A stretch of 39,846 nt of DNA, taken from contig JANBQC010000239.1 of NCBI GenBank assembly GCA_027576995.1, forward strand, positions 1-39,846, given 5' to 3'. Below the pieces are notes generated by a model, which saw only the letters and a program-made list of their open reading frames with translations, searched no databases and was not told where the DNA came from. The position numbers and the translations under genes were made by a program. This DNA comes from Dimargaris cristalligena (taxonomy: Eukaryota > Kickxellomycota > Dimargaritomycetes > Dimargaritales > Dimargaritaceae). Shown here piece after piece: positions 1 to 12,300 of the stretch; positions within the stretch are counted from its first letter, which is position 1, and every line of letters starts with the position of its first letter.

Positions 1-3000
1 CATTTGAGTGACAAACCAGTTTGCCTGGAGAAGCCACCCTGCCCTTTTGATATATTTTTGTTGTTCATTTTAGTGGCTTGACACCACCACACTGTGGCAA
101 CGCCCCGCTTACCATTAGAAGCCTATCCCCGAGACTCTTGACAGACTAAGAGTGGTTAGCCCGGGCAACAATCAACATCATAGTCTAGTTGGAATAGTGT
201 AAGGACCATTCAAGATTTATGTTTATGGCACAGATCATGCGGCCAACACCTTTCAAACTATTGATACTACCCCAACATAGTTCATCAATTTTATTTAAGT
301 GCCCTTATGTGCTATTTCTTTGGGATAATTGGCTATATTGACAGTGTTTAGTAAGCAGCTACTGGTAGAGGAGGTACAATGTGGACCAGTGTGAGTTGAC
401 AGTATGGTGCAAATTATAATGGGGCTTTCACTAATGGACGTCATTCTAATTTACTCTACTCACTGAAGTGGAGGCGGGCTTTGGCAGGTTGGACCGGTAA
501 TGGTAAAGAGGACTAAACTAATATGGGATGACTGTGGGCGATGATCGTAACTGACCATTGGTCAACCAAATTATATTGTCAAGTGTGAATAGAAATTTCA
601 TACAATTTGCTTGGAGGTAGCGTTGGAAGCCTTGTAAAGACAAATAGGTAACCAAGTCCAGTTGACTATGGTCGTCTACAAAGGTAATAACGGAGCAAAA
701 ACGGGAAGCAACACTGGTATTGATGGCATTTGAGGATGAACGGCAGGCAACAAGTTTAGACGTTTGATACCTAATTACTGGCATCCCAATACCAAAGGGA
801 TGGCCTAGGGGAGAGTGACTCCTTCAGGAGCCAACCCCATACCGCGAAACCTCGTCGTACTGACGGTATGATCCTCACAACTTGACTCGGGTGCTTTTCT
901 AACGAGCCCCTGCAATTTGATATACACACGTCCCCCGTTCGTTCCCAGGTTTCATAGTTAATTGATCAGTTCGCTTATAAATGACCTCATATATTGATGG
1001 GTCAGCACTGGGAGGCAACTCTAACCCCACTGTGTTACACTCAAAACGATTGCAAGTTTAAGCGTGAAAGAAAAACACCGTAGATATAAGGTTTTGCGTA
1101 ACGAGCCTGTTCGGGTTATGGCCAAATACAGCTCCGCTGCCGCTCACGTCTATAGAATCTTCTTCCCATTATGAATCAGTACCGATGGTTTAAATCATAA
1201 TACAGGCCATATACATTATTTTCAATTTGGTCTGAGCGTCATTGGCAATTCTGCCCTGGATGCTACGTTCCCAGCGGTTGTCAAATAATACCAAAAAGAG
1301 TTCAAGTTTATAACCTGACGTCAGTTCATGGGATGGGCGGGAAAATAGTAACCGGCTTCTCACATACTGCTCTGGGTTCCTTCCTAATCAGAGGGAAATA
1401 CCCAGGCCCATTTCTGACTCAATTTCTTAATAGCACATTCGGTTTGGTAGTATACCCCTAGGAATAAGCTGCCATACTATAGCGCCCCTTTTGGATTGAT
1501 ACTGGAATCAAGTAGGCCCGTTATTGAGTGTGATGCCTCTCCGAATACTGTCACTCGGTATACTCAAGATTGAGCTAGGAATGACCTTGACCACGATACC
1601 TGCATGAAATAGCCCATACATGGCATCTGGTCTATAAACTAGAGCTGAATAAGCCGGGTGATCCAACTGGTGGGGCTCACGCTAAGCATGTTACGCGTAT
1701 TAGTTTGACGCGTACATGTCGGAACCTCAAGCAGGGACACTCTCAGCTTCGCGTTTAACACCCCGACTTACTTAACTTGACCAGAATCCGATTGCCAGGC
1801 CACCGATTTGATCCAGGGCAGTGTGTGCTTAAACAGGATTCGATTAAGGGGGAAGCCTTGGGTAAAGAGTAATCGAATCCAAGAATTGAGAACGTCCCGT
1901 GCTACTTTCGGGGCCGACACAAATACTAATCCTTAACTCGTGTCTGTGCTTTCGACTGTACTAATTACTAAGCCGAGGGGGCCGGTGGCTAATACCTATC
2001 GCTCTATAGTACTCACCATGGTGTTTTGGGAAAAGATGGGCATTAGGTAATGCAGATGGTCTAATAATCGTAACAATACTTCGCCAGAAGCGTGGTGCGG
2101 TGGTGAATCGACCCAATCGACTCGCAACCGTGATTAAAAAGCTGAAATAGCTCGATGGGGAGCCAAATCGGCCAACCCCGCCTATACAGGGTACTCTTGT
2201 GGGCCGAGAATATGTAGGACAAGGCCTGTTTATCTCTCCCACACCCGATTCTACATACTATAAACCCCCCATTGTCCCATGGCTATAGATGGCATTTGCA
2301 AGGGTTAATTGCTTGAATAACCAGCCCAGGCTAACCACACTGCAAATGATTGGATCAAAAATAACCCGACCTAAAGTGCGAGCCGACATGAGCCGAAGAG
2401 GGGAAAAGACGAGGCTTATTTTTCAGTCTCCTCCCCTCTCCCTACTATATATAGATCGCCATATAGAAAGAGCGCTGTGGGTGGTGGCTGGGGTGTATAG
2501 GACGGAGGGATAGTGGAACTCAACGGTATCCACTCGGCTGACAGCTTTGGTCAGCATGTTATTTTTACGCTGTACTATGGTCGTTAGCCGGGCGCGGAAA
2601 CGGAGAGATAGAGCCCAGCCAATCTAAACCAATGGTTGGCATGGCTCATAGTTTGGCCGCCTATCAGGGGCCAACTTAATTACCCTGCATTGTCACAGTG
2701 CACCCAATGACGGTGTTGGGCCGAAACGCCCAACTCTTAAGCTGCCTAAGGATACCTCGGCTTTTGGAACTTGGCGTTTTTCACTTAAAAAAAGACGAAG
2801 AGATGACTAATGAAAAAAAATCCCCAACAAGGGAAAACATAAGTAAGAAAAGAGAGGCGGGCAAGGTTTGGTGGTGGTCATCCTCACGGGCTGTAAACGA
2901 GAAATATAAGCAACCGTGCCCCCACTATTTAAAGCCACCCCTAGAGTAAAGTTACACTCCACCGTGATTCTGCCCCTTTTATTCACCCGGCTCTGTGTAA

Positions 3001-3160
3001 TATTCGCTCATCTTGCCTTCGCCCTGTCACTATTATACACCACCCAACCAGTCTAGCCCTGTTCTTCCGAGGGACTGAATGCCCCTGGATGAAATCACTG
3101 TGCTTTCGATTTCACTTGCCCCATCGTCATTACAGCGGAATTATAGGGGCATCTGTACCT
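1..3160. other. Gene-free stretch (left flank)
   Basis: I see no supportable gene. Open frames are short (under about 95 codons), have no recognisable domain and do not join through phase-compatible GTAAGT/AG sites. The base composition is mixed, without the GC-rich third positions of the real genes in this window. A perfect 11-base inverted repeat lies at 1836-1846 and 1870-1880. The right part (about 2925 onward) becomes pyrimidine-rich on the + strand and probably belongs to the upstream region of the transporter gene that follows. Confidence 0.6.
1836..1880. repeat. Perfect 11-bp inverted repeat with 23-nt loop
   Basis: The left arm is GGATTCGATTA (1836-1846) and the right arm TAATCGAATCC (1870-1880), exact reverse complements. 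It lies in gene-free DNA. It could form a hairpin or be a two-fold protein site. A repeat of this size is close to what chance allows in 40 kb, so no function is claimed. Confidence 0.5.
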
Positions 3161-3161
3161 G

Positions 3162-3169
3162 TATAAATA
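3162..3169 (+). promoter_or_regulatory. TATA box of the ThrE/Prm10 gene
   Basis: TATAAATA stands 365 nt before the start codon at 3527. The DNA between is strongly pyrimidine-rich. After one ATG near 3202, at about the expected transcription start, there is no further ATG until 3527, which fits a long leader. An earlier weaker candidate, TATTTAAA, lies at 2926-2933. Confidence 0.5.
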
Positions 3170-3526
3170 TTCATTACCATTCCTTCCCCCCTATCTTTTT
3201 CATGTTTATCCGGTTTCATTTTTTTGCACTGTACCTTTTACCACAACACTCCCTTGCCTTTGCCATCCATCATTACTGTATATTTGCATCTTATCTTTCT
3301 TTCATCGCGAACAGCCCATTTTCATATTTTCACATTATAGCCTCAATTCGCTCTTCAATTTATACCCGAAACTACTGTGGTGTAAAATCTCTGAGCCAAA
3401 AACACCTATCGGATCGAGCGACACCTGTTTTACCTTAACGTTTACAATCATTTCCTAACCCTGATTTTGCCCCATTAGAGTAAACCGACCGCCAAATTAC
3501 CTCTAATATAGTCAACAGTCGTACCC

Positions 3527-5638
3527 ATGAGCGATCACCCCGACTCGAAAATTCCTCCCGAGGTTAAATTCGCCACCGAGCCGTCCTCCCGGTCGCCCCG
3601 TCGCCCTCCCCCGTCGCGGATTTCCCTTCCACCGGTACCCCGGGCCTTTCATATAGCCAGTGCACCCGCCTCGCCCACGTTCCTCCCCAATGATCCCATC
3701 GATGAAGAAGCCGAAACCAGCTCGGACGACGAACATGCGGGGGGTAACTTTACTCTGCCCCGACGATCCAGCCCCCCAACCTCACCACCACCACTTCATA
3801 ACAACAACTACCGGATGCCTACAGAGGCGGTAGCGGTGACCCACGAAAAAATGAACGGGGGAGTCCTCCCACCCACCGGAGTCGGGGCCGGGGTTGGAGT
3901 GAGTGAAAATAACGGAGTGTCCAAGGAATCAGTGACCATTGATATGGAGGGGGTGGACAAGCATGAGCAGGAAGCCCATAAATTAGTCCGGCGGGCCACG
4001 GCCACCCGTCGCCAGTCCGTCCAGGGCGGTGTACTCTCCAGTTTGCTCCATCTGTACAACTCCCAGGCGGGTCCGGACGAAAGTAAAGCCAAGGCCCGGG
4101 CCAAACGGCGCCGTGAACGCAAGACCCAATCCACTATAGCGGCTAACAAAGCTATGCGGCCCATCCAGTCATCCGCTACGCTCAGCGGCTATCTACTCGG
4201 TTCGCCCATGCTCTTCGGTGGTAGCGCCAGCGGTAATAATAGTAATGGAGCCCACCATCATCATCATCATCATCACCATCCACCAAGTTGTCCCGGCACC
4301 CCGGGAACCCCTGACTCATGCCGATCCAGTTTCAGCGAGGACGGTCGGACCTCCTATTTCAATATCCCCTATCTGGAACAGGAGCGCATCAAAGAAAACA
4401 TCCGCCGCATTCTCATGCAGCATGAGGTCATGATCTTGGTGGCCCGGGCCCTCCTCATGTTCGGCTCACCGTCCCACCGGCTGGAGGGGAATATGCGGTT
4501 GCTGTCGGACCGGTTGGTCGTGGAGTGTTCGGTGGCTAATTTGCCGGGTTTGCTGCTCATGGCTTTCCACGATCCGGATACCCATACCAGTGAAACCCAC
4601 ATGATCCGCGTCCCCATCGGGGGTTACCATATGGCCCGGTTGCGCCGGACGAACCAGCTGATTCGGTGTCTCATGGCCAAGGAAATCACCGTCGATACGG
4701 CCATTACCGAACTGAACGATATGATCGAGGCCCCGGCCAATTTACCCTGGTACGTCACCATCGTGAATTACAGTATCGTATCGTTCGCCGCCGCGCCCCT
4801 GCTGTTCGGGGGCAGTTGGGTTGACGCCGGCGTGAGTGGGGCCTTGGGCCTCATCATCGGCAGTATGAGTTTAATTGCCGATCGCCTCAATGCCTACGCC
4901 AACGTTTTCGAAGTGTCCGCGGCCGTGTTCAGCGGCCTCATCGCCTCCGTTCTCAGCAGCCACGTCTGCTACTGGGGGGTCGTCCTCTCCGCCATGGTCA
5001 ATTTGCTACCGGGCCTTACGCTTACTTTGGCCGTGACTGAACTATCGTCCCGCAATGTTATTTCTGGATCGGTTCGGCTTTTTTATGCCCTCATTGTGGC
5101 CTTTTTAATTGGGTTCGGCTTGACCCTCGGAACCAACATCTACACCGGTTCCGGCCGAACCATTGCCGTGACTTCGTACACCTGCCACCCCATATCCCAA
5201 TACTACTGGTTCCTGCTCTTTCCCATCACCTCCCTCAGCTTTAACGTGTATTTGCGGGCGAGTTACCGGGACTACCTCCCCATGATGCTGGTTAGCGCGG
5301 CCGGATTCACCGCCAATCATTTCGCCTCCAAGTATTTCGACGCCAGCTACTTGTCCCCCGCCATCGCATCGTTTGTAATCGCTACATTGAGTAACATTTA
5401 TTCGCGCGTATTTCAGCAAATGGCCATTAATAATATTCTGGCCGGTATTCTCCTGCTAGTCCCCGGGAGTCTAGGGGTTAAGGGAAGTCTAGCCCTACTG
5501 ACCAACGACAGCAGCCAAGCTTATCAATTCGCCCTCCAAATGGTGGTCATTTCCCTGAGTGTGAGTGTGGGCCTCTTTGCGTCATCACTTATGGTGTACC
5601 CCTTGGGCAAGAAACACAACGTATTAATGACCATCTAA
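3527..5638 (+). CDS. ThrE/Prm10-family membrane transporter
   Basis: Single-exon frame of 703 aa. The family (ThrE, formerly DUF1212, with the fungal Prm10 branch) comprises polytopic membrane proteins related to bacterial threonine exporters; the substrate in fungi is not settled. Residues 1 to about 285 form a hydrophilic, probably cytosolic region with Pro/Ser-rich stretches, a basic segment (KAKARAKRRRERK, about 187-199) and a run of nine histidines. The conserved domain begins near FNIPYLEQERIKENIRRIL. It includes the family-typical region with ALLMFGSPSHRLE and then about ten hydrophobic segments to the C-terminus, matching a ThrE plus ThrE_2 layout. The start is the ATG in GTACCCATGAGC; nothing suggests an intron. 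An AATAAA signal lies at 5724-5729. It converges with the methyltransferase gene downstream. I am confident of the family, not of the substrate. Confidence 0.92.
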   Translation: MSDHPDSKIPPEVKFATEPSSRSPRRPPPSRISLPPVPRAFHIASAPASPTFLPNDPIDEEAETSSDDEHAGGNFTLPRRSSPPTSPPPLHNNNYRMPTEAVAVTHEKMNGGVLPPTGVGAGVGVSENNGVSKESVTIDMEGVDKHEQEAHKLVRRATATRRQSVQGGVLSSLLHLYNSQAGPDESKAKARAKRRRERKTQSTIAANKAMRPIQSSATLSGYLLGSPMLFGGSASGNNSNGAHHHHHHHHHPPSCPGTPGTPDSCRSSFSEDGRTSYFNIPYLEQERIKENIRRILMQHEVMILVARALLMFGSPSHRLEGNMRLLSDRLVVECSVANLPGLLLMAFHDPDTHTSETHMIRVPIGGYHMARLRRTNQLIRCLMAKEITVDTAITELNDMIEAPANLPWYVTIVNYSIVSFAAAPLLFGGSWVDAGVSGALGLIIGSMSLIADRLNAYANVFEVSAAVFSGLIASVLSSHVCYWGVVLSAMVNLLPGLTLTLAVTELSSRNVISGSVRLFYALIVAFLIGFGLTLGTNIYTGSGRTIAVTSYTCHPISQYYWFLLFPITSLSFNVYLRASYRDYLPMMLVSAAGFTANHFASKYFDASYLSPAIASFVIATLSNIYSRVFQQMAINNILAGILLLVPGSLGVKGSLALLTNDSSQAYQFALQMVVISLSVSVGLFASSLMVYPLGKKHNVLMTI
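4253..4279 (+). repeat. CAT/CAC repeat encoding nine histidines
   Basis: A run of CAT and CAC codons inside the transporter gene encodes nine consecutive histidines in the disordered N-terminal region, just before a Pro/Gly-rich segment. Repeats of this kind vary in length between strains. It could bind metal, but nothing in the sequence demonstrates that. Confidence 0.8.
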
Positions 5639-6384
5639 GGGTCCGTCCGTGGATACGATCAGCTTTAATAGACATGTCTGTGTTTCACAAGTGACCTGGG
5701 CATCATCAGTCCAAATATGCATTAATAAAAGTGAACAAAATAACCATAACATCATCTATGGTATCAAAGGGGAGAGCGAGTGCGAGTGAGAGTAAGAAGG
5801 ATAGCGAGAATGAGAGAGAGAGCAAGGCAATGAGTAAGGGGTGGGGAGATTATGCAAGCACAAATAGGGATGTGACGTATACTCGGATAATAGTGATCCG
5901 AAAAATCAATGACTTAAACTTGATTGGGAATTAGGGGTGTCCAGCGTATTATCGTACAGCAACATACATAAATATAAGCTTCAATGTGAAAAGTAGAAGG
6001 GGTAAATTAAAGCAGGGCAAAAAAGAAGCCGGCAGTTTGCAAGCCTGGGGAAATACAGGAAAATAAGCTATACGCGGGAATTAATAGTATGCGGTAGAGA
6101 CTTCCGCGAACCGATGGAGACTAATCGACTTCATAAATTAGGTATATATCGCCAATTAAAGAGCCAAATGGTGTGAAGAGGGGAAATTGACGAAAATTAG
6201 AGCTCCCCTGCATTACGCTTGAAAGCATGAGCAAACAATTTTTATGTGTGTTCAGATCGGGTACTAGGATAACCCTTTAAAAGGAGTGTCGATTAAATAC
6301 TAGTCTACGGTGCAGTATCCAGACAGGGCGGTGGTTATAAGACCCTATGTATGGGTGGTACATTAAACCGAAAATTCATACGGC
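5639..6384. other. Intergenic region between convergent genes
   Basis: About 750 nt separate the stop of the transporter (+) from the stop of the methyltransferase gene (-). It holds the transporter's probable polyadenylation signal (5724-5729) and a purine-rich, GAGAG-containing stretch around 5765-5840. No gene is supported on either strand. Confidence 0.6.
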
Positions 6385-9300
6385 CTATTGGGGCGGAACC
6401 AGCCTCTTTACTTTACGGAAAATCAGATAGTAGGCCTAAATGGAACCAGGAATGGGTACGTGTAGTTGGGTTTGAGAGAGAGAGAGAGAGTGTGTGTGTG
6501 TGTGATATAGGTGTAATAACAAAGAAAAAAAACAACCAAACTCATTAGCCTATGAGGGGGAGGGGTGAAGTAGAGCAAACCTCCGCTAAATTTATAAGAT
6601 TCATATTTTCATAAACTATACAAACAATACAGGAATCAATGACTTACATGTACAATGGGAATAGCCGGGACCGGATCCATATCCGCCACACAAACCTCCT
6701 CGGGGTAATCCTCCAGCGTGTACGTTTTCTTGCGGTCTTTACCGTAACCGTCCGGCACTGCAATCATCAGTTCCTTCAAACGTAAGGTAAAGGGCGAGTC
6801 GGCCGCCAGGACGGCATCTCGAATGTCCTCAAAGACCAAAAGACCCAGCGGCCATAATTTACCGGTCCACGGACAACGGACATCCTGAACTCCGATGGCC
6901 AAAACCCCGCCGGTATCCGTTAGTCGTTGGAGGGCATCCAGGGCGACGGCGACCAACAGTCGTCGATATCCGGGTAGACAAGCGGGATCCAGTGTCGTCC
7001 CGGCCAGGTGGGGTACCGCCAGAAGGGCCAGTGGACTACCACCCCCACCACTGCCACCCTCCTCCATACCATCGTCGAGAAGGGACAGGCTATTCATTAG
7101 CTCGTAGTGGGGGATATCGTCGGCCACATCATCGTTGAGGTCGGAGATCAGACCCATGGACATTAGCGCCCGTTTGTTTTGCTTAATTTTACGGAGCCGT
7201 TCTTGCTCGTAGGTGGAAGCATCGGGGTCCAGATTGGCCGGATCGTCAGGGTCATCGTCGCCGTCTTCACCGTCGTCGGTATCAGATTCCGAATCACTTG
7301 TCATGGTCGGATCCTCGGTAACCAATGTTGACGAACCGTCGGATAAGAATGCCTGGAACGCCTCGCCATCATTATCATCTCCATCGCCAGCACCAACACC
7401 AGTAATGGTCTCCATTTTCAGGTCCGAATCGGGTTGTATACCGGCATGGAGCGGCAGAGCATCTTCAGTTGCCAGCGGTACAATACTGACCTCTTCCCAA
7501 TTGGCCCCGTCCGTACCGAACCGCTCCAAAATGCGGGATAGGCAGAGCGCGCCTAGATCATACTGGGTGTTGGGCAGAAACGTCCACACCGTGCCCATCG
7601 GCCGACTGGTGCGGACAATCGGGGATAGCGGGATAGCCCGAGCATGGCGCCGTAATTCGAAGCCCTCGGGTGAGCTGATCTGATCAGAGGTTTGGCACTC
7701 CCAGACAAAAGTCGACAGGTCCTCCAGTACCATGGACACCACATCTTCGACGGGACATTTTCGGAACGTCGCGATAAACTCATGCGTGAACATGAGAAAG
7801 TCGAACTTGGTGCACAGTTCGGTTCCGAGACCGAAAGCCTGACAGTAGCGCTGGCGTTTAATAACCTAACCGAGTGACAAGCGGATTGGGATTGTGAAAA
7901 TCAGAAAAATAGACGAATTAGGTGTTCTGCTAATGACTCACAAATATATATATATATTACTATCCCCTCCATTGGACGGGTGAAATAGGAGTTGGAAAGC
8001 AGAAAGTTCCAACATCCACACCGTCGAATCGGTTTGCTCTATCCTATCCCTAACTAGCTGGGCTGAATTTCAGCCACTATACACTAAGCAACCCCCCCTC
8101 ATTCCGTTTAACTTACCAATTCTTCAAGCTCGAAACCACGACTCAGGTACTGGCGAAATAGGTGAAAGCTCACTGGGGTGTAAAAACAATCTTTGCGATT
8201 ATCACCGATCCCTAGCGTGACCCGGCGGTTCATTTTGAGCAAGCGGCGGGTTTCTAAGATGACTAGGTCCATTTCCTGGATAAACTGATTCGACCCGGGG
8301 AACCGACTTAAATCCCCGTCAATATGTTTGGAATAGAGGACGCAGTTCTTGTAGGGCGGGTGGGACAACACATGATCGAAAGATTCCGGGTCCAAACCGG
8401 GTCCGATCAAGGACCGCGCATCGCCTAAAAAGATAACCGGCCGGTGTTCCGCGGTGATGCCCGTATCTAGCGGCACCCGAAACGAACAGTTCCGTTTGGA
8501 TCGGTCCACGGCCAGGGGATTGATGTCAATGCCCACACAGCGCCGTTTGAGCAGCATACTTTCAATAGCATCCGTACCTCGCCCTAGGAAATTGGACAGA
8601 ATCCGTTCGTGGGGACGGGTATACCGGAGGAGCGCGCGGCGCACCGTTTGGGGTAGCCAGGTGCCGTGATAGTCCGAGCCCGAGTGGGTGGCCCAGCGGG
8701 GGGCTCGACCGGGAATATCATAGTAGGTGGAGTCCACAGCCAGGGAAAAGAGTTGGGCTTCGGATGGGCCTAGTGATTCTAACTCGGGTACGTCACCCAT
8801 GGGCTGGTCCATAGTGGCCGAAATCACCGACGCGCGGGTAAGGTAGGTGGTGAAACTGTAGTCTTCAATCGGGGCCAGGTACTGGGACAGCAGTACCCCT
8901 TCCAAGGGCAAACCAGCGGAAATATCACCACCTTTTTCGCCGCCTCCGACCACCCCGACGCCGACCCCTTGTAAGTCAGAGTCGGTTGAGTCGAGCACTT
9001 TAGTCGGATGGAGTTGGTTTAAGGTCAAATCGTAACAGTCCTTACACATCAACATACCTCCGAACCCACGGCGCCAACCGGGGGCTAAGAAATTAGGGCA
9101 ATAGGAGCATTGGATATCGGAAAGTGAGTTTTCGTCCATACCGTCCAGTGCCGATAGCAGCAGGGCCTGTTGGTTTCGTTTGGCCTTATTACCCCCCCCG
9201 GACGACACCCCCCCTCCCTGGCCTTTGCTTCGGGCTGTTGCATCCGGATCACTGCGGGACGACCGGATCCGGAGAGCACAGCGCTGTTCCTCTTCCGCCT

Positions 9301-12300
9301 GTTTCAGCTCGGCAATCTTCGCCCAGGATGTTGTTTGGAAGAGCTCTTGGGAATGGTGGTGGTCTTCGGGCGTATGGACTTCCGCGCAGCTGTAGCAGAG
9401 GTCGTATGACGAGAAATAGTCTTGGCTGCAGAGGCTGCAGGTGATCCAGGAGGTTTCGTCCACCAGGCTCTTACTGCAGCGATCACAACTGAAGACATCT
9501 TCGTATTGATCTAATAAAAGCCCCCCCCCACCGAAAAAATCGCAGGGATGTTATTGGAGAAGTTAGAGTGTACAGCAGTTAGACCAACCAAACACCGGGA
9601 GGGTTAGAATAAATAATGTATAGGTCATATATCTGTGGGGTGGGGGTGGGTAATGCCAATCAAATGGGCAAATGGTATGTGTTCGCTAGGGAGAGAGATG
9701 TAGTCTCATCCGAACCCAATGGTGGGCTAGATAGGGTGATCAAGCACACAATTCTTACCTGTTGAATGTAGATGGGATTCATGTTGTGGGCACCAGAAAA
9801 TGACTCCCTCTTTAAAGTAGGACAGGGGCTTATTAGTGCAGCCAAAGTGGTAGCTCCTGTTGCATTTGCTGTGAAAGCAGCCAATCGTGGCACCTTTCTC
9901 GCGGCACCGGATGCATTTCTAAGCCGGTCCCAAATAATTGAATAAATGAATATATCATAATGCGAAGGATAAGAGACAAGGCCACGTAAACATACCAAAT
10001 TGAGGAATTGGTAAAATTTAACATTGCCGACATAAACTGAATCATGCCTTTGAACATACTATAGTCTGCATTAACATTCACGTAAAATCGAATACTTACC
10101 ATTTGACGGCCCCGTTTGAGGGCGGCCGTGACATTATACCATTCATCGTTCACTACCACCACTTCGGGGGAGTACCGGGCACAAGCATCGTGTGCCCAGA
10201 ACTGCCGGAATTTGGTAGTCCCCTTGCGGCTGCTGACCGGGTACACAAACGGATAAGGTCCGATGAAGGGACCCGTCTTACTGCCCGGGGCCTTTTCGTC
10301 ATCTAAACAGAAGGCACAGATCTTCCGACTCATGTACTTTTTATAGAACTCGAAGTCTTGCTCGCCATTGTCCGGGCAAGGGTCAGGCGCCTTGTAATTA
10401 GTGTCAAATTGATCCTTCTCAAAGCTCTGCACAATTTCCCCGGCGAGGGCTAACGGATCGATAGTGTTGGAACCGTGACTACCACTCCCATTCTGGTCGA
10501 GGGCACTACTGCTGCTGCTGTTGTTGAGGACGTTAAAGAGTGCCGGGTCAATGCTCGTGGTAATATGGGTAGCGGATGTGCCCCCCACCGTTGACTGGTC
10601 CCCCGGTGCAATCAGCCACTGCATGGCAAATGAGGAGCGCGGGTGCATGTGGTAAATGGGGAACCGGTGCTCGAAGCAATAGACACATAGTTCGAAGCTC
10701 TTGTAGTCGAATCCCTCGGACGGACTTTCGCAGTATGTGCAGTAAAAGCGGACCTGTTTGATAACGCGATTGCAGCAATTGCAGTAAATGGTCCAGTGGG
10801 GGTCGTAATCATCCGGGCATGGCTCAACCATGGCTTCCATTTCTGATAGCTCCATGGGATCGTTGGCGTGACCGCTACAGCCTCTGGCCACTACCAAGTC
10901 GGCATTGACATATTCGATCCCGTCGGTATAGGTGACTTCCGACGTTGAATTTAGTAAAGACTTGTCTTTGCCCTTGTCCTTAGCTTTGCCCTTGGCCCTG
11001 GTACCTACCTTGGCTTTGCCATTAACCTTGACCTTGGATTGTCGTTGGGTGGTACGACCCACGGCATTGTCAGTATTTCGACGCGCTTGATGTTGGCCTT
11101 TCTTCAGCTTATTACTATTGGTCGCCTTCGTGGGGCCTACGCAACTAGGCTCTTCAACTGGCGGGTGGTTGCAAAGGATGGAGGGTGTTTCGGTAGGGGA
11201 TATGACTGGTGGGGGTGACTGAGCGACGGCTGAATCCGGTGGAGGAAGAGGCATCGGTGGGGTAGACGCAGGGGTTAGAGGAGTGGGGATGGGGATAGGT
11301 AAGGCTAGTCGGGGGGCAGGCATCGGAGGGGGAACGGACCTGACCAATGATGCCGCCAGCTTAATTCCCAGACGACTAGTGATGAATTTAGAGGTGTATT
11401 GCCGGGATAGTTGGGGGAGGTGGTTCGCCTTTAAGTAGACCATGGGGGCAACAACGGGGGTTCCGAAGCAGACATTAATGGGCTTAGATGGGGGTGGCGG
11501 CGTGGGCGTGGGCCAAACAGCCCGGGGCGCCGGTGGAGTAGGGCGGACGACGGGCTTCCCCGCCTCTGACAGTAATTTAAGTTCCCATTGCAACTTCTCC
11601 ATGAGTGACATGGGTTTGGGGGGGATTGGGACCGGCGGTGGAGCTGGAGGGGCCGGTGGGGGAGGAGAAGGCGGAGGAGGAGGTGACGGGGGAACCTTAG
11701 GCTGGGAGTCCGCCTGAAGTTTTCGCTTGAACTGCATAAACAGCGGCAGCAACCGGCTTTGGGGAACATTGGGCGAGACCGAGAACCGTTCCGATAGCGG
11801 GGAGAGTATACGGTCGGGTTGCCCGTTGCCATTCCGTACGGGGGTATCGGGTGAAACAGCCTTGGTAGGAGAGGGCAGGGTCCCATTCGGGCGATGGGTC
11901 GGGGAGGCCATCGAAGCCGGGGTGGGTAAGTGGGACTGGCGCCAGAGTGCCTGGATCGATTTAAGGCGGACGCGCAGCCGGGGACTATTCAGGGGGATTC
12001 GTTCCTTGGTCGCCAGGGAAAACCCGGCGTTGTGAATGGTAATATAGTCCCCGTGTACAGACTCCACCTGGGCATTGCTCCACTGGCGGTTGTGATCCCG
12101 TACCCGCAGGTAGGCTCCCGGGGTAAAGCACAGCCGATAATCGGCGGCGCTCTCGAATGGAGGCACGGCCACAAACGAATTGAGGTTGAGGTTGGGGGAG
12201 GTAAAGCCCGTGCGGCTGGCGGGAATAATGGAAAAGGCAGCGGTGTTGAATGATCGGCTGACCAGGGCCAGGCCCGAAGCGGACAGCCGAGGTGGACGGC

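Noticed and set aside
3079..3438. 119-codon frame upstream of the transporter
   Set aside because: It is a pyrimidine-rich leader sequence; the hydrophobic, Ser/His/Tyr-rich product reflects composition, and the better TATA element (3162) lies inside it.
6550..6585. Short alternative last exon for the methyltransferase gene (ending in HPSPS)
   Set aside because: The acceptor is plausible, but the intron would be only 62 nt and the tail does not continue the fold pattern, whereas the exon at 6435-6385 does both better.
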